A model generated the notes under the pieces. The model saw only the letters and a program-made list of their open reading frames with translations, had not been told where the DNA came from and searched no databases. The position numbers and the translations under genes are program-made. A stretch of 6,255 nt of DNA from Spirochaetaceae bacterium (GTDB taxonomy: Bacteria; Spirochaetota; Spirochaetia; Treponematales; Breznakiellaceae): the NCBI GenBank assembly GCA_031256815.1, contig JAIRPU010000167.1:1-6255 (forward strand), given 5' to 3'. This document shows positions 1-5,922 of this stretch, piece after piece; positions within the stretch are counted from its first letter, which is position 1; each line of letters begins with the position of its first letter.

Positions 1-74
1 CCGGCCTGCGCTTATGCGCAGGCCGGGCTGCCGATAAAGCCGCCATGCGGCGGCGGCGGCAAACAAAGCCCGCC
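1..74. repeat. left direct repeat, copy 1
   Basis: Bases 1-58 are identical to 157-214. After three extra bases (59-61) the match resumes over 62-74 against 215-227. The copy opens with a perfect hairpin: an 11-bp stem CCGGCCTGCGC (1-11) pairing with 16-26, around the loop TTAT. A second small hairpin follows at 39-54 (6-bp stem, loop ATGC). The copy starts at the window edge and may be longer. Confidence 0.9.
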
Positions 75-99
75 CTGCGGCCGCGGCCGCACACCCACG

Positions 100-116
100 A
101 AACCGCGTTGCGGTTT
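100..116. repeat. hairpin with GTT loop, relative of right-hand B modules
   Basis: AAACCGC (100-106) pairs with GCGGTTT (110-116) around the loop GTT. The same core occurs at 5891-5921 and 6155-6185 with loop AAC, which is the reverse complement, so this copy lies in the opposite orientation. The flanking pair that is T-A or G-C in the right-hand copies is mismatched here (G99 against A117), so this looks like a shortened relic. Confidence 0.65.
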
Positions 117-156
117 AGCGGGGCAGCCGGTGAAAGCGCGCGCGGCCATTGTTTGC

Positions 157-227
157 CCGGCCTGCGCTTATGCGCAGGCCGGGCTGCCGATAAAGCCGCC
201 ATGCGGCGGCGGCGAACAAAGCCCGCC
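157..227. repeat. left direct repeat, copy 2
   Basis: This is the second copy of the 1-74 repeat, 156 bp downstream, with a 3-bp deletion in the GGC tract. The 11-bp stem with loop TTAT is conserved exactly (157-167 pairing with 172-182). It is preceded by ATTGTTTGCC (148-157), a word also found in the right-hand modules. Confidence 0.9.
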
Positions 228-282
228 TTCGGCGGCGGCAAACAAAGCCCGGCCTGCGGCGGCGGCGGCCGCAAAATCGCTA

Positions 283-312
283 TTTACAAAGCCAGCTAAA
301 GTTGATTATATA
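283..312 (+). promoter_or_regulatory. possible promoter of the first operon
   Basis: TTTACA (283-288) lies 18 bp before TATATA (307-312), within an AT-rich patch that begins as soon as the GC-rich repeats end. The match to a housekeeping -35/-10 pair is fair, not perfect. An alternative pair is TTGATT (302-307) with TAGATA (325-330), 17 bp apart. Either would drive 355-1188 and probably 1202-3460. Confidence 0.4.
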
Positions 313-340
313 TTTGCCGATATTTAGATAGACGTTTTGT

Positions 341-347
341 AAAGGGG
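341..347 (+). promoter_or_regulatory. ribosome binding site of the first CDS
   Basis: AAAGGGG ends 7 nt before the ATG at 355. It is the clearest Shine-Dalgarno sequence in the window and supports that start. None of the other three genes has a comparable site. Confidence 0.8.
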
Positions 348-354
348 ATTTTTT

Positions 355-1188
355 ATGATTAAAAAAAATCGTGCCGTTAAAACGGCTTTTTTGTGTTTGT
401 TTTTAGCGGTGCTTCCTTATGGTACTTTTTCGCTTTTTGGCGCTTCTAAATCGAAGGGTTCCGAAATAATCGTACGCCGTGTTGACAGCAATCAGCTTAT
501 ACGTTTAAGACTTTATCTTGACGGTAAGTCGATAGGCACTCTTAAAGTTGGTAATACCATGAACTATAAAGTAAAAAATGGATACCATACTCTTAGAGTT
601 GGCTTTGACGATTACTATCGCAGTACAGAAGTTGCCCAGTTTACGGCAAATAATTCTGTTCATGTTTTTTCGGTTACCGACACTTCGATAGTGCTTGTAA
701 ACGAAGAACCTGCGGCTGTCGATAACTTTTCGCAGTTAATGCCTCAGGGGGCTGCGCCTGCGGTGGAGCCCGGCATCGAAGTTGAAAGCGAAACCACAAT
801 AATAGACAACGCGGTAAGAGCGGCGTTTGATAAGTCTACAAAGCCTATAAGAAAACGCGGCCGTAAAATTGCGGTTATAAATGTTGACGGCGATAACATA
901 CACGAATCAAATTTTGTTCTTGAAGAACTTACTTTTTTGGCGGTAAACTCGCCTAAAAAGTTTCTTGTAATCGACAGACGCTTATTTGATGCCTACAGAG
1001 CCAAGAATTCAATAGGAGTGCCTTCTTACGAAAATGACTTCTTGCTGCGCTATCTTGGTTCTCTTGTTGAAGCGGATTATGTACTAACCGGCAGAATAGA
1101 CGGGCCTGGAGATTTAAGAAGACTGCGTGTAAAATGTCTTGATGTAGATACAGGCGCTTTGGTAGGCGACTCATCAGAGAAACTTTAG
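355..1188 (+). CDS. exported protein with PEGA-like and CsgG/LpoB-like (TolB-fold) domains
   Basis: The 277-residue product begins with a basic n-region (KKNRAVK) and a hydrophobic stretch (about residues 10-29) typical of a Sec signal peptide, likely cleaved near FGA-SK (30/31). There is no convincing lipobox. Residues ~37-118 form a beta-rich segment with the pattern 'R..D...IRLRLYLDG..IG.L.VG....Y.V.NG.H.L', resembling PEGA or DUF2846-type periplasmic beta domains. After an acidic linker (~120-150), residues ~168-276 resemble the CsgG/LpoB/TolB-N fold seen in many spirochaete envelope proteins: KIAVINVDGD, then KKFLVIDRRLFD, then LGSLVEADYVLTGRI, then RLRVKCLDVDTGALV. The start is fixed by the strong AAAGGGG site. 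The stop is 13 bp before the next gene, so the two are probably co-transcribed. Its biochemical role is unknown; an envelope scaffold or regulatory partner of the downstream CHASE2 protein is inference. Codons 3-5 contain an A8 run. Confidence 0.8.
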   Translation: MIKKNRAVKTAFLCLFLAVLPYGTFSLFGASKSKGSEIIVRRVDSNQLIRLRLYLDGKSIGTLKVGNTMNYKVKNGYHTLRVGFDDYYRSTEVAQFTANNSVHVFSVTDTSIVLVNEEPAAVDNFSQLMPQGAAPAVEPGIEVESETTIIDNAVRAAFDKSTKPIRKRGRKIAVINVDGDNIHESNFVLEELTFLAVNSPKKFLVIDRRLFDAYRAKNSIGVPSYENDFLLRYLGSLVEADYVLTGRIDGPGDLRRLRVKCLDVDTGALVGDSSEKL

Positions 1189-1201
1189 TTCTACCATAAG
1201 A

Positions 1202-3460
1202 TTGGCATTATATCTTAGTAAAAAGGTAGTTTTAGGACGTTTTATTATACCCCTCGCAGCAGCGGGGGGTGTTTTAGCTTTAATGTGCCGGCTTATGGCC
1301 GGGCCTGTTTTGGGCAGCCTTTTTGACGCGCTTTGCAGTATGCGCAAAAACCCGCCTGTAGCCCGCGAAATTCTTGTTATAGAAACCGGAGAAAACAGCG
1401 CGGAAAGAGTTGTATCCCCGGCAGTCGCCGCAAAACTTGTGCTTACTTTAACCGAAATGTCCGCTTCTTCGCTTGTGTTTTTAACGCCGCTTTTGGGCGG
1501 TTTTGGCGGCGAAAAGGCAGGCGAATCTGAACTGCGTTATTTTTTTGAAGAAGAATTTAAAACCGTAAACAGCAATATAAAAAATTTATTTGACGGCATA
1601 AGGCTTGGCTCCATTGCGCCGCAGGACGCCGTCCGTTTTGTAAACGAAACTCTGCTTCTTACGGAGCAGAGCAAGGAAAGGCTTTTACAGGCAGCGTTTC
1701 AAACAGAAGAAGAAAGCGAAAGGCGGCTTGAAAAAACAATTAACGTTTTTGGCGCTGTTTATTTTCCGCAGGATACAAGACTTAGCCTGGTAAATTCGGC
1801 AGAAGCGCCAAAAATGACAAGCGGGATTCGCCCCGGCTCTTATTCGCAGGCTGCCACAGACAGAGACGGTGTTTTGCGCCGCATTATCCCTTTTAAGCAG
1901 GACAAGGCAAATTCGGAACACATCGCATGGACGGCGCTAAAAAATACGCGCTATGGTACTAAAAATCTAAAACCGTTTTTGGACGAAACAGGCGCAATTA
2001 TAGTTGAAAAACCAAAAGAGAGCGCGGAATTCCGTTCAATAGGGCTTTCTTCTTTTCTTGATTACGATGAACTTGAACGCGCTTTGAACAGGCTGCTCGC
2101 GCAGGAAATGAGTCTTGCCGCTTACTCCGGCATTGATGCGGAAAAATATCCGCCTTTTTTATTCGATAAAGCGCTGCTTTTGCAGGAAGAACTTCTCGAT
2201 TCAAAAGAGATAAAAAACCGCTGGCTGGATGCCCGCGCTTCGTATTACGCTGCTTTGAGCAATTTTTTTACCGAAGAAACGCGTGATAATATTGAAAACG
2301 CATTTAAAAAATTAATTGACGAAGAAAAACCGGACGAACCAGGAAAGGCAAAGTTAATCTCACTTAGGGATGCGCAGCTGCAAAAATTTAATATTGCGCG
2401 GGAAGTTTATATTGAACTTGCGGCAATACGCGAAACTTTAAAGGCTGCGCTTAACAATGCGTTTTGTATTTTGGGAAATGTAGACAGAAAAAATTTGGAT
2501 TCCAATCCGGTACAAAATTCGGCGCTTCTTGCAAACGCCATTCTAACAGAATCGGTAATTATAAATGCCGGCCTGCGCGATACGGTGATTAGCGCCTTGC
2601 TTTGCGCGTTTTTTATAACTGTTATCATACTGAAATTGCGGGTTATTCCTTCGTTTATTATTGGTTTAATTGCTTGTTTCTGTGTTTTTGGAGGTTTTTG
2701 TTATTCTTTTTTGCTGTCGCGTTTATGGATAGACCCGCTTATTCCTTCGCTTTGCACAGCTCAGGCGGCGTTTGTTTCTGTGTTATGCGCGCTTGCCGCA
2801 AGATGGAAAATGGCCAGGCAAATAAAACATCGTTTTGGCGCGGTGCTTTCCGCTCAAAACCTGCGCCGGCTTATCTTTGCGAACAGAGCCCTGCCTGCGG
2901 ACGGGAATGTTGTGCTTAGCGCGATTGTCGCCGTCAGGAACCAATCGATTTTTATTTCTGAAACAACCGAAGCGCCGCGCATAGCAAAAGCAAATATTGA
3001 ACGTTTCAGAACAGAGGTAAAAGAGATTTTTTGCGCCTCTGGCGCTGTGTTAATAGGCTGTTCCGGCGATATGGTACTTGCCGCGTTTGCATCTCCTCTG
3101 GAGCGGCTTGCAATCTGGAAGGCAAAATTACCGCCCTACCGCGAAACGCTAAGCGGCTGGGAAGGCAGTGCCGTGCAAAAAGCGGTTAAACTTATAAAAA
3201 CACTGCCAAAAGAAAAAATAAAAAGCGGAACATGGCATTTTGGCATTGATTATGGCGAGTGTGTTTTTTCATGGTCGGCAATTTCAGGATATATGGCGGC
3301 GGGCCGCGCGGTTTCGCGTTCAAAGCTGCTTGCAAAACTCTGCGCAAGTTATAAAACAAAGGCGCTGCTAAGTGCCGAAGCCAATGAAAAAGTCGAGCCG
3401 TCCATTACAAAAAAAGCGTTAAAAAAACGCCGTGCAATAGAATGTTACGAGATTAATTAA
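1202..3460 (+). CDS. CHASE2-domain membrane protein with degenerate adenylate/guanylate cyclase-like domain
   Basis: The product has 752 residues. A first membrane helix (~11-33) leads into a large extracytoplasmic CHASE2-type sensor (~40-455). Its landmarks are FDALCSMRKNPP followed by EILVIETG (41-63), the D.DGVLRR motif (220-227), and a terminal FCILGNVDRKNLDS...LLANAIL segment (421-448). Three membrane helices follow (~461-478, 482-505, 512-533), then a cytoplasmic class III nucleotidyl cyclase homology domain (~568-725). That domain keeps GD (622-623), in SGDMVLAAFASP, and GIDYGE (681-686). It has no acidic residue in 568-586, where the first metal-binding Asp belongs, and it shows S705 and L709 where the catalytic Asn and Arg of VNxAxRL are expected. 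It is probably a pseudo-cyclase used for binding or signalling. TTG 1202 is the only usual start codon upstream of the first helix; the frame is open back to 1166 and the RBS is weak, suggesting translational coupling to the gene before. Confidence 0.85.
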   Translation: MALYLSKKVVLGRFIIPLAAAGGVLALMCRLMAGPVLGSLFDALCSMRKNPPVAREILVIETGENSAERVVSPAVAAKLVLTLTEMSASSLVFLTPLLGGFGGEKAGESELRYFFEEEFKTVNSNIKNLFDGIRLGSIAPQDAVRFVNETLLLTEQSKERLLQAAFQTEEESERRLEKTINVFGAVYFPQDTRLSLVNSAEAPKMTSGIRPGSYSQAATDRDGVLRRIIPFKQDKANSEHIAWTALKNTRYGTKNLKPFLDETGAIIVEKPKESAEFRSIGLSSFLDYDELERALNRLLAQEMSLAAYSGIDAEKYPPFLFDKALLLQEELLDSKEIKNRWLDARASYYAALSNFFTEETRDNIENAFKKLIDEEKPDEPGKAKLISLRDAQLQKFNIAREVYIELAAIRETLKAALNNAFCILGNVDRKNLDSNPVQNSALLANAILTESVIINAGLRDTVISALLCAFFITVIILKLRVIPSFIIGLIACFCVFGGFCYSFLLSRLWIDPLIPSLCTAQAAFVSVLCALAARWKMARQIKHRFGAVLSAQNLRRLIFANRALPADGNVVLSAIVAVRNQSIFISETTEAPRIAKANIERFRTEVKEIFCASGAVLIGCSGDMVLAAFASPLERLAIWKAKLPPYRETLSGWEGSAVQKAVKLIKTLPKEKIKSGTWHFGIDYGECVFSWSAISGYMAAGRAVSRSKLLAKLCASYKTKALLSAEANEKVEPSITKKALKKRRAIECYEIN
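2903..3376 (+). other. degenerate class III cyclase homology domain (within CDS 1202-3460)
   Basis: This is the region coding for residues ~568-725. Class III cyclases need two metal-binding Asp residues plus a transition-state Asn and Arg. Here only the second Asp (GD, 622-623) is clear. The segment NVVLSAIVAVRNQSIF carries no Asp or Glu, and the VNxAxRL helix reads V-S-R-S-K-L-L. The fold-defining segments (central GD hairpin, GIDYGE strand, C-terminal KTKALLSAEA) are retained, so the domain is likely folded but inactive. Confidence 0.65.
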
Positions 3461-3535
3461 AAACAAACACCATCTTTTTGTTTTACAATCTTTTAGTATA
3501 CACTAATGTAAAACTGCCGCCGGTGTTGAATTTTC

Positions 3536-3564
3536 TTGCAAACCGCCCTGTTTTATGCTACAAT
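3536..3564 (+). promoter_or_regulatory. extended -10 promoter of lipoprotein copy 1
   Basis: TTGCAA (3536-3541) is followed after exactly 17 bp by TACAAT (3559-3564), with the extended -10 dinucleotide TG at 3556-3557. The ATG at 3571 lies 6 nt past the -10 box, where transcription would be expected to begin, and no Shine-Dalgarno sequence is present. The same arrangement recurs before the second lipoprotein gene. It is embedded in a 32-bp block (3526-3557) that matches 4598-4629 with one mismatch. Confidence 0.7.
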
Positions 3565-3570
3565 ATACCT

Positions 3571-4557
3571 ATGATTTTAAAGCGCCTTAAATTTAATCTG
3601 GAAATTTTTACGCAAAAAACAAACCGGCGCTTAAAAAACACGCCGCTTTTTTTGGCGTTTGCCGCACTGGCCTTTGCCGCCGGATGCAACGCGGAATTCT
3701 ACGCGCAATTCAAATTTCCCGAATGGCCTGTGTCCGGCCAGGAATCGAATCCGGACCTTATGATAAAACTGGGTGTAAAGCGGCCTGGTTACGCGATTGG
3801 TTCTATAACTGCGCAAGATGTTACAAACACGTTTAACCGGGTTAGCGTTTATACAAAAAACCAGAGCGCTTCAGTTGTAAATCCGCCTGGAGGGCTTGGC
3901 GTTATAAGATTGGGCGATTATGTCAATTTAAAGTCGCTTTATGTTTCTGAATATAACGGCAATGGCGGCGCGGTAAGTGTTACCAACACGAATGCCGGAA
4001 GCGAAAAACTGCGCGTTATGGTGGTGGCGATAAACCCTTACTTTGGCAAAAATGGCAACGGCATGGCAACGCCGCATATAATCTTTCACTTTAAAAGCTA
4101 CCCTGGGGATAGCCGCATTAATCAAGTCGATAACAACGCCGGCGGCTATGCGGCAAGCGAAATGCGAATATACCTAAGCGGCAATTACTGGAAAGGGCTT
4201 AAAGATGCCGGCGTGCCGGACGGCGTTGTGTGGGCGATTAGTCGCAGGGTGGCCAATGGCGGAAGCGGCGTTACAGGGGCGGACACCATACAGGACAAAC
4301 TATGGCTGCCCACAGAATTGGAAATGTTTGAAAATGGCAATTATTCAACCAGCTACGAGTCTCGCGGCAACCAGGGGTATTTCGCATATTACGAAACCAA
4401 TGCCGAAAGAAAGAAAATCCCCAATTGGTATTGGTTAGCGACTCCTTCCAAATATAATAACGAAAGATTTTGTCTGGTTGGCTTAAACGGAGATATTCAT
4501 GCCAACCAGAATTCAAATTTTTCCGGCGGTGTTGCGCCCGCTTTTTGCGTAAAATAA
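3571..4557 (+). CDS. lipoprotein with DUF6273-like C-terminal domain, copy 1
   Basis: The mature start is ATG 3571, giving 328 residues. The frame is open 31 codons further upstream (to TTG 3478), but the paralogue at 4643 has an in-frame TGA at the equivalent place, so the longer form is not credible. A basic n-region (KRLKFNL...RRLKN), a hydrophobic core PLFLAFAALAF and the lipobox AAGC (Cys39) predict a lipid-anchored envelope protein. Residues ~108-328 follow the DUF6273 pattern as I recall it: LGDYVNL, VMVVAINPYF, NAGGYAASEMR.YL, AGVP, LWLPTELEMFE, YWLATPSK, RFCLVG.NG and the closing GGVAPAFCVK. Related domains with this closing motif are C-type-lectin-like, so ligand binding at the cell surface or in the periplasm is plausible but inferred. 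Compared with copy 2 it lacks about eight residues before GVAPAFC. No RBS is visible; the mRNA is probably leaderless. Confidence 0.8.
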   Translation: MILKRLKFNLEIFTQKTNRRLKNTPLFLAFAALAFAAGCNAEFYAQFKFPEWPVSGQESNPDLMIKLGVKRPGYAIGSITAQDVTNTFNRVSVYTKNQSASVVNPPGGLGVIRLGDYVNLKSLYVSEYNGNGGAVSVTNTNAGSEKLRVMVVAINPYFGKNGNGMATPHIIFHFKSYPGDSRINQVDNNAGGYAASEMRIYLSGNYWKGLKDAGVPDGVVWAISRRVANGGSGVTGADTIQDKLWLPTELEMFENGNYSTSYESRGNQGYFAYYETNAERKKIPNWYWLATPSKYNNERFCLVGLNGDIHANQNSNFSGGVAPAFCVK

Positions 4558-4607
4558 CGTTTTAACCAAAAGCGCCGCCATTTATTACAAAGCGTTTTTG
4601 AATTTTC

Positions 4608-4636
4608 TTGCAATCCGCCCTGTTTTATGATATTTT
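4608..4636 (+). promoter_or_regulatory. extended -10 promoter of lipoprotein copy 2
   Basis: TTGCAA (4608-4613), a 17-bp spacer and TATTTT (4631-4636), with TG at 4628-4629, reproduce the promoter of copy 1. Again the ATG (4643) sits exactly 6 nt beyond the -10 box and there is no Shine-Dalgarno sequence. The -10 box is weaker than in copy 1 (TATTTT against TACAAT), so expression of the two copies may differ. Confidence 0.65.
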
Positions 4637-4642
4637 ATACTT

Positions 4643-5656
4643 ATGGTTTTAAAGCGTCTTAAATTTAATCTGAAAACTTTAACGCAAAAATCAGGGCGGC
4701 GCTTCAAAAATGCGCCGCTTTTTTTGGCGTTTGCCGCACTGGCCTTTGCCGCCGGATGCAACGCAGAATTTTACGCGCAATTCAAATTTCCCGAATGGCC
4801 TGTGGCCGGTCAGGAATCGAATCCGGACCTTATGGTAAAACTGGGCGTAAAACGGCCTGGTTACGCGATTGGTTCTATAACTGCGCAGGATGTTACAAAC
4901 ACGTTTAACCGGATTAGCGTCTATACAAAAAACCAGAGTGCTTCAGTTGTAAATCCGCCTGGAGGGCTTGGTGTTATAAAATTGGGCGATTATGTCAATT
5001 TAAAGTCGCTTTATGTTTCTGAATATAACGGCAACGGCGGCGCGGTAAGTGTTACCAACACGAATGCCGGAAGCGGCAAACTGCGTGTTATGGTGGTGGC
5101 GATAAACCCTTACTTTGGCAAAAATGGCAACGGAACAAAAAAAACGCACCTTATATTTCATTTTGAGGTCTACCCTGGAAACGGCCGCGTTAATCCAAAC
5201 AATACCAACGCCGGCGGTTATGCGGCAAGCGAAATACGAAAATACCTGATTGGCAATTACTGGCCGGCGTTGCAGAACGCCGGAGTGCCGGACAGCGCGG
5301 TGTGGGCGATTAGTCGCAGGGTGGCCAATGGCGGAAGCGGCGCGACAGATGTGGACACCATACAGGACAAACTCTGGCTGCCCACAGAATTGGAAATGTT
5401 TGAAAATGGCAATTATTCAACCAGCTACGAGTCTCGCGGCAACCAGGGGTATTTTGCGTATTACGACAGCAACGGCAAAAGGTCAAAATCCTCCGGCGGC
5501 TTTTATTGGTTAGCATCTCCTTCCAAGAACGGGAATTCCAGATTTTGTCTTGTTGGTGCAAATGGGGCTAATTATGACAATCAGAATTCAAATATAAGCA
5601 ACAGCGGTTGGATGGATGGAGGCTGCGGGGTTGCCCCCGCGTTTTGCGTAAGATAG
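4643..5656 (+). CDS. lipoprotein with DUF6273-like C-terminal domain, copy 2
   Basis: The 337-residue product is a close paralogue of the preceding gene. ATG 4643 is the only possible start: an in-frame TGA at 4628-4630 blocks longer forms and no other start codon lies between. The signal region ends in the same FAAGC-N lipobox (Cys39). Residues ~108-337 carry the same domain landmarks (LGDYVNL, VMVVAINPYF, NAGGYAASEIRKYL, LWLPTELEMFE, FYWLASPSK, RFCLVGANG, GVAPAFCVR). It differs from copy 1 in two blocks, residues ~165-220 and ~275-337. The second block has a Gly/Ser-rich insertion (KSSGG) before YWLA and a longer loop (ISNSGWMDGGCG) before VAPAF. An A8 run lies at 5137-5144, where the first divergent block begins. 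The GC-rich hairpin array starts 20 bp after the stop. The function is unknown beyond a probable envelope-anchored lectin-like role. Confidence 0.8.
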   Translation: MVLKRLKFNLKTLTQKSGRRFKNAPLFLAFAALAFAAGCNAEFYAQFKFPEWPVAGQESNPDLMVKLGVKRPGYAIGSITAQDVTNTFNRISVYTKNQSASVVNPPGGLGVIKLGDYVNLKSLYVSEYNGNGGAVSVTNTNAGSGKLRVMVVAINPYFGKNGNGTKKTHLIFHFEVYPGNGRVNPNNTNAGGYAASEIRKYLIGNYWPALQNAGVPDSAVWAISRRVANGGSGATDVDTIQDKLWLPTELEMFENGNYSTSYESRGNQGYFAYYDSNGKRSKSSGGFYWLASPSKNGNSRFCLVGANGANYDNQNSNISNSGWMDGGCGVAPAFCVR

Positions 5657-5675
5657 CGCTTTGCCGTTACAACCC

Positions 5676-5724
5676 CGCCCTGCGCGTCCGCGCAAGGGCG
5701 GCCGTCGCCTGCGGCGCGAGGCGG
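5676..5724. repeat. linker hairpin repeat L1
   Basis: TGCGCG (5681-5686) and CGCGCA (5689-5694) flank the loop TC. The stem is extended by CGCCC/GGGCG (5676-5680 with 5696-5700) around a bulged A5695. The 30 bp at 5679-5708 recur at 5842-5871. The sequence continues into GAGGCGGCC as in L2, but with nine extra bases. Its 3' part overlaps the start of module A1. It could act as a transcription barrier after the last gene, but no T tract follows. Confidence 0.7.
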
Positions 5725-5834
5725 CCGATGTGTAAGGCAGCGCTCTGCTTGGCAGGGCGCTGCATTGTTTGCCGCCCCCTCTGCGCAAAGCGCAGAGGGG
5801 GACACGCCTGAAAAGCGCGCCGCGCTTTTCAGGC
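5700..5834. repeat. three-hairpin module A, copy 1
   Basis: The module holds three consecutive hairpins. The first is 5737-5748 with 5752-5763 (12 bp, loop TTG, one T5744·G5756 wobble). The second is 5775-5786 with 5790-5801 (12 bp perfect, loop AAA). The third is 5806-5818 with 5822-5834 (13 bp perfect, loop GCC). Single-stranded linkers read CGATGTGTAA, ATTGTTTGCCG and ACAC. The whole module matches 5923-6057, with changes concentrated at paired stem positions. Confidence 0.9.
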
Positions 5835-5841
5835 CGCGCGG

Positions 5842-5880
5842 CCTGCGCGTCCGCGCAAGGGCGGCCGTCGCGAGGCGGCC
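5842..5880. repeat. linker hairpin repeat L2
   Basis: This is the second copy of L1, with the same TGCGCG-TC-CGCGCA hairpin (5844-5857) and the tail GGCCGTCGCGAGGCGGCC. It differs from L1 by a 9-nt deletion in the tail. A third, inverted core (TGCGCG-GA-CGCGCA) lies at 6101-6114. Confidence 0.7.
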
Positions 5881-5881
5881 T

Positions 5882-5921
5882 CCGCCTGAAGCCGGCTAAA
5901 CCGCAACGCGGTTTAGCCGGC
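5882..5921. repeat. hairpin module B, copy 1
   Basis: CCGCCTGAA leads into a perfect 14-bp stem (5891-5904 with 5908-5921) around the loop AAC. It matches 6146-6185 over 40 bp with a paired T-A to G-C change inside the stem. It sits directly before module A2. Confidence 0.9.
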
Positions 5922-5922
5922 C

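Larger units (their letters stand above)
1..279. repeat. left GC-rich hairpin/repeat mosaic, non-coding
   Basis: This stretch is made almost entirely of G+C-rich palindromes and short repeated words, in sharp contrast to the AT-richer sequence that starts near 273. It holds two copies of a ~74-bp direct repeat (1-74 and 157-227), a perfect 14-bp palindrome at 77-90, a hairpin with a GTT loop at 100-116, small GGC-type hairpins (39-54, 223-235), and the word GGCGGCAAAC at 55-64 and 234-243. That word is the reverse complement of GTTTGCCGCC, which occurs three times in the right flank. Reading frames exist here but are low-complexity Arg/Ala/Pro-rich translations of the repeats, so I call no gene. 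The array may continue upstream of the window. Confidence 0.85.
3526..4557 (+). repeat. tandem duplication unit 1 (promoter plus lipoprotein gene)
   Basis: The unit starts at TTGAATTTTCTTGCAA and includes the promoter and the whole lipoprotein gene. It matches 4598-5656. By eye, similarity is very high over codons ~31-160 and ~221-275, and clearly lower over codons ~164-220 and from ~276 to the stop. The sequence upstream of 3526 does not match the sequence upstream of 4598. Confidence 0.9.
4598..5656 (+). repeat. tandem duplication unit 2 (promoter plus lipoprotein gene)
   Basis: This is the second copy of 3526-4557. The match begins at TTGAAT (4598) and runs to the end of the gene. It is separated from unit 1 by 40 bp (4558-4597) that have no counterpart upstream of unit 1. 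Confidence 0.9.

Noticed and set aside
45..327. Short open frames in the left GC-rich flank
   Set aside because: They translate the repeated GGC/GCC words and hairpins only, overlap each other in different frames, and have no RBS.
3410..3432. Small inverted repeat GCGTT/AACGC at the end of the CHASE2 gene
   Set aside because: It is short, lies inside the coding sequence and is followed by no T tract, so it is not a convincing terminator.
3478..3570. An N-terminal extension of lipoprotein copy 1 from TTG 3478
   Set aside because: It would put 31 residues before the signal peptide and run through the promoter. The paralogue has an in-frame TGA at the equivalent place (4628-4630), and no RBS is present.
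5676..5834. Rho-independent terminator after the last gene
   Set aside because: The hairpins are strong, but none is followed by a T tract. They could still impede transcription, but not as a standard intrinsic terminator.
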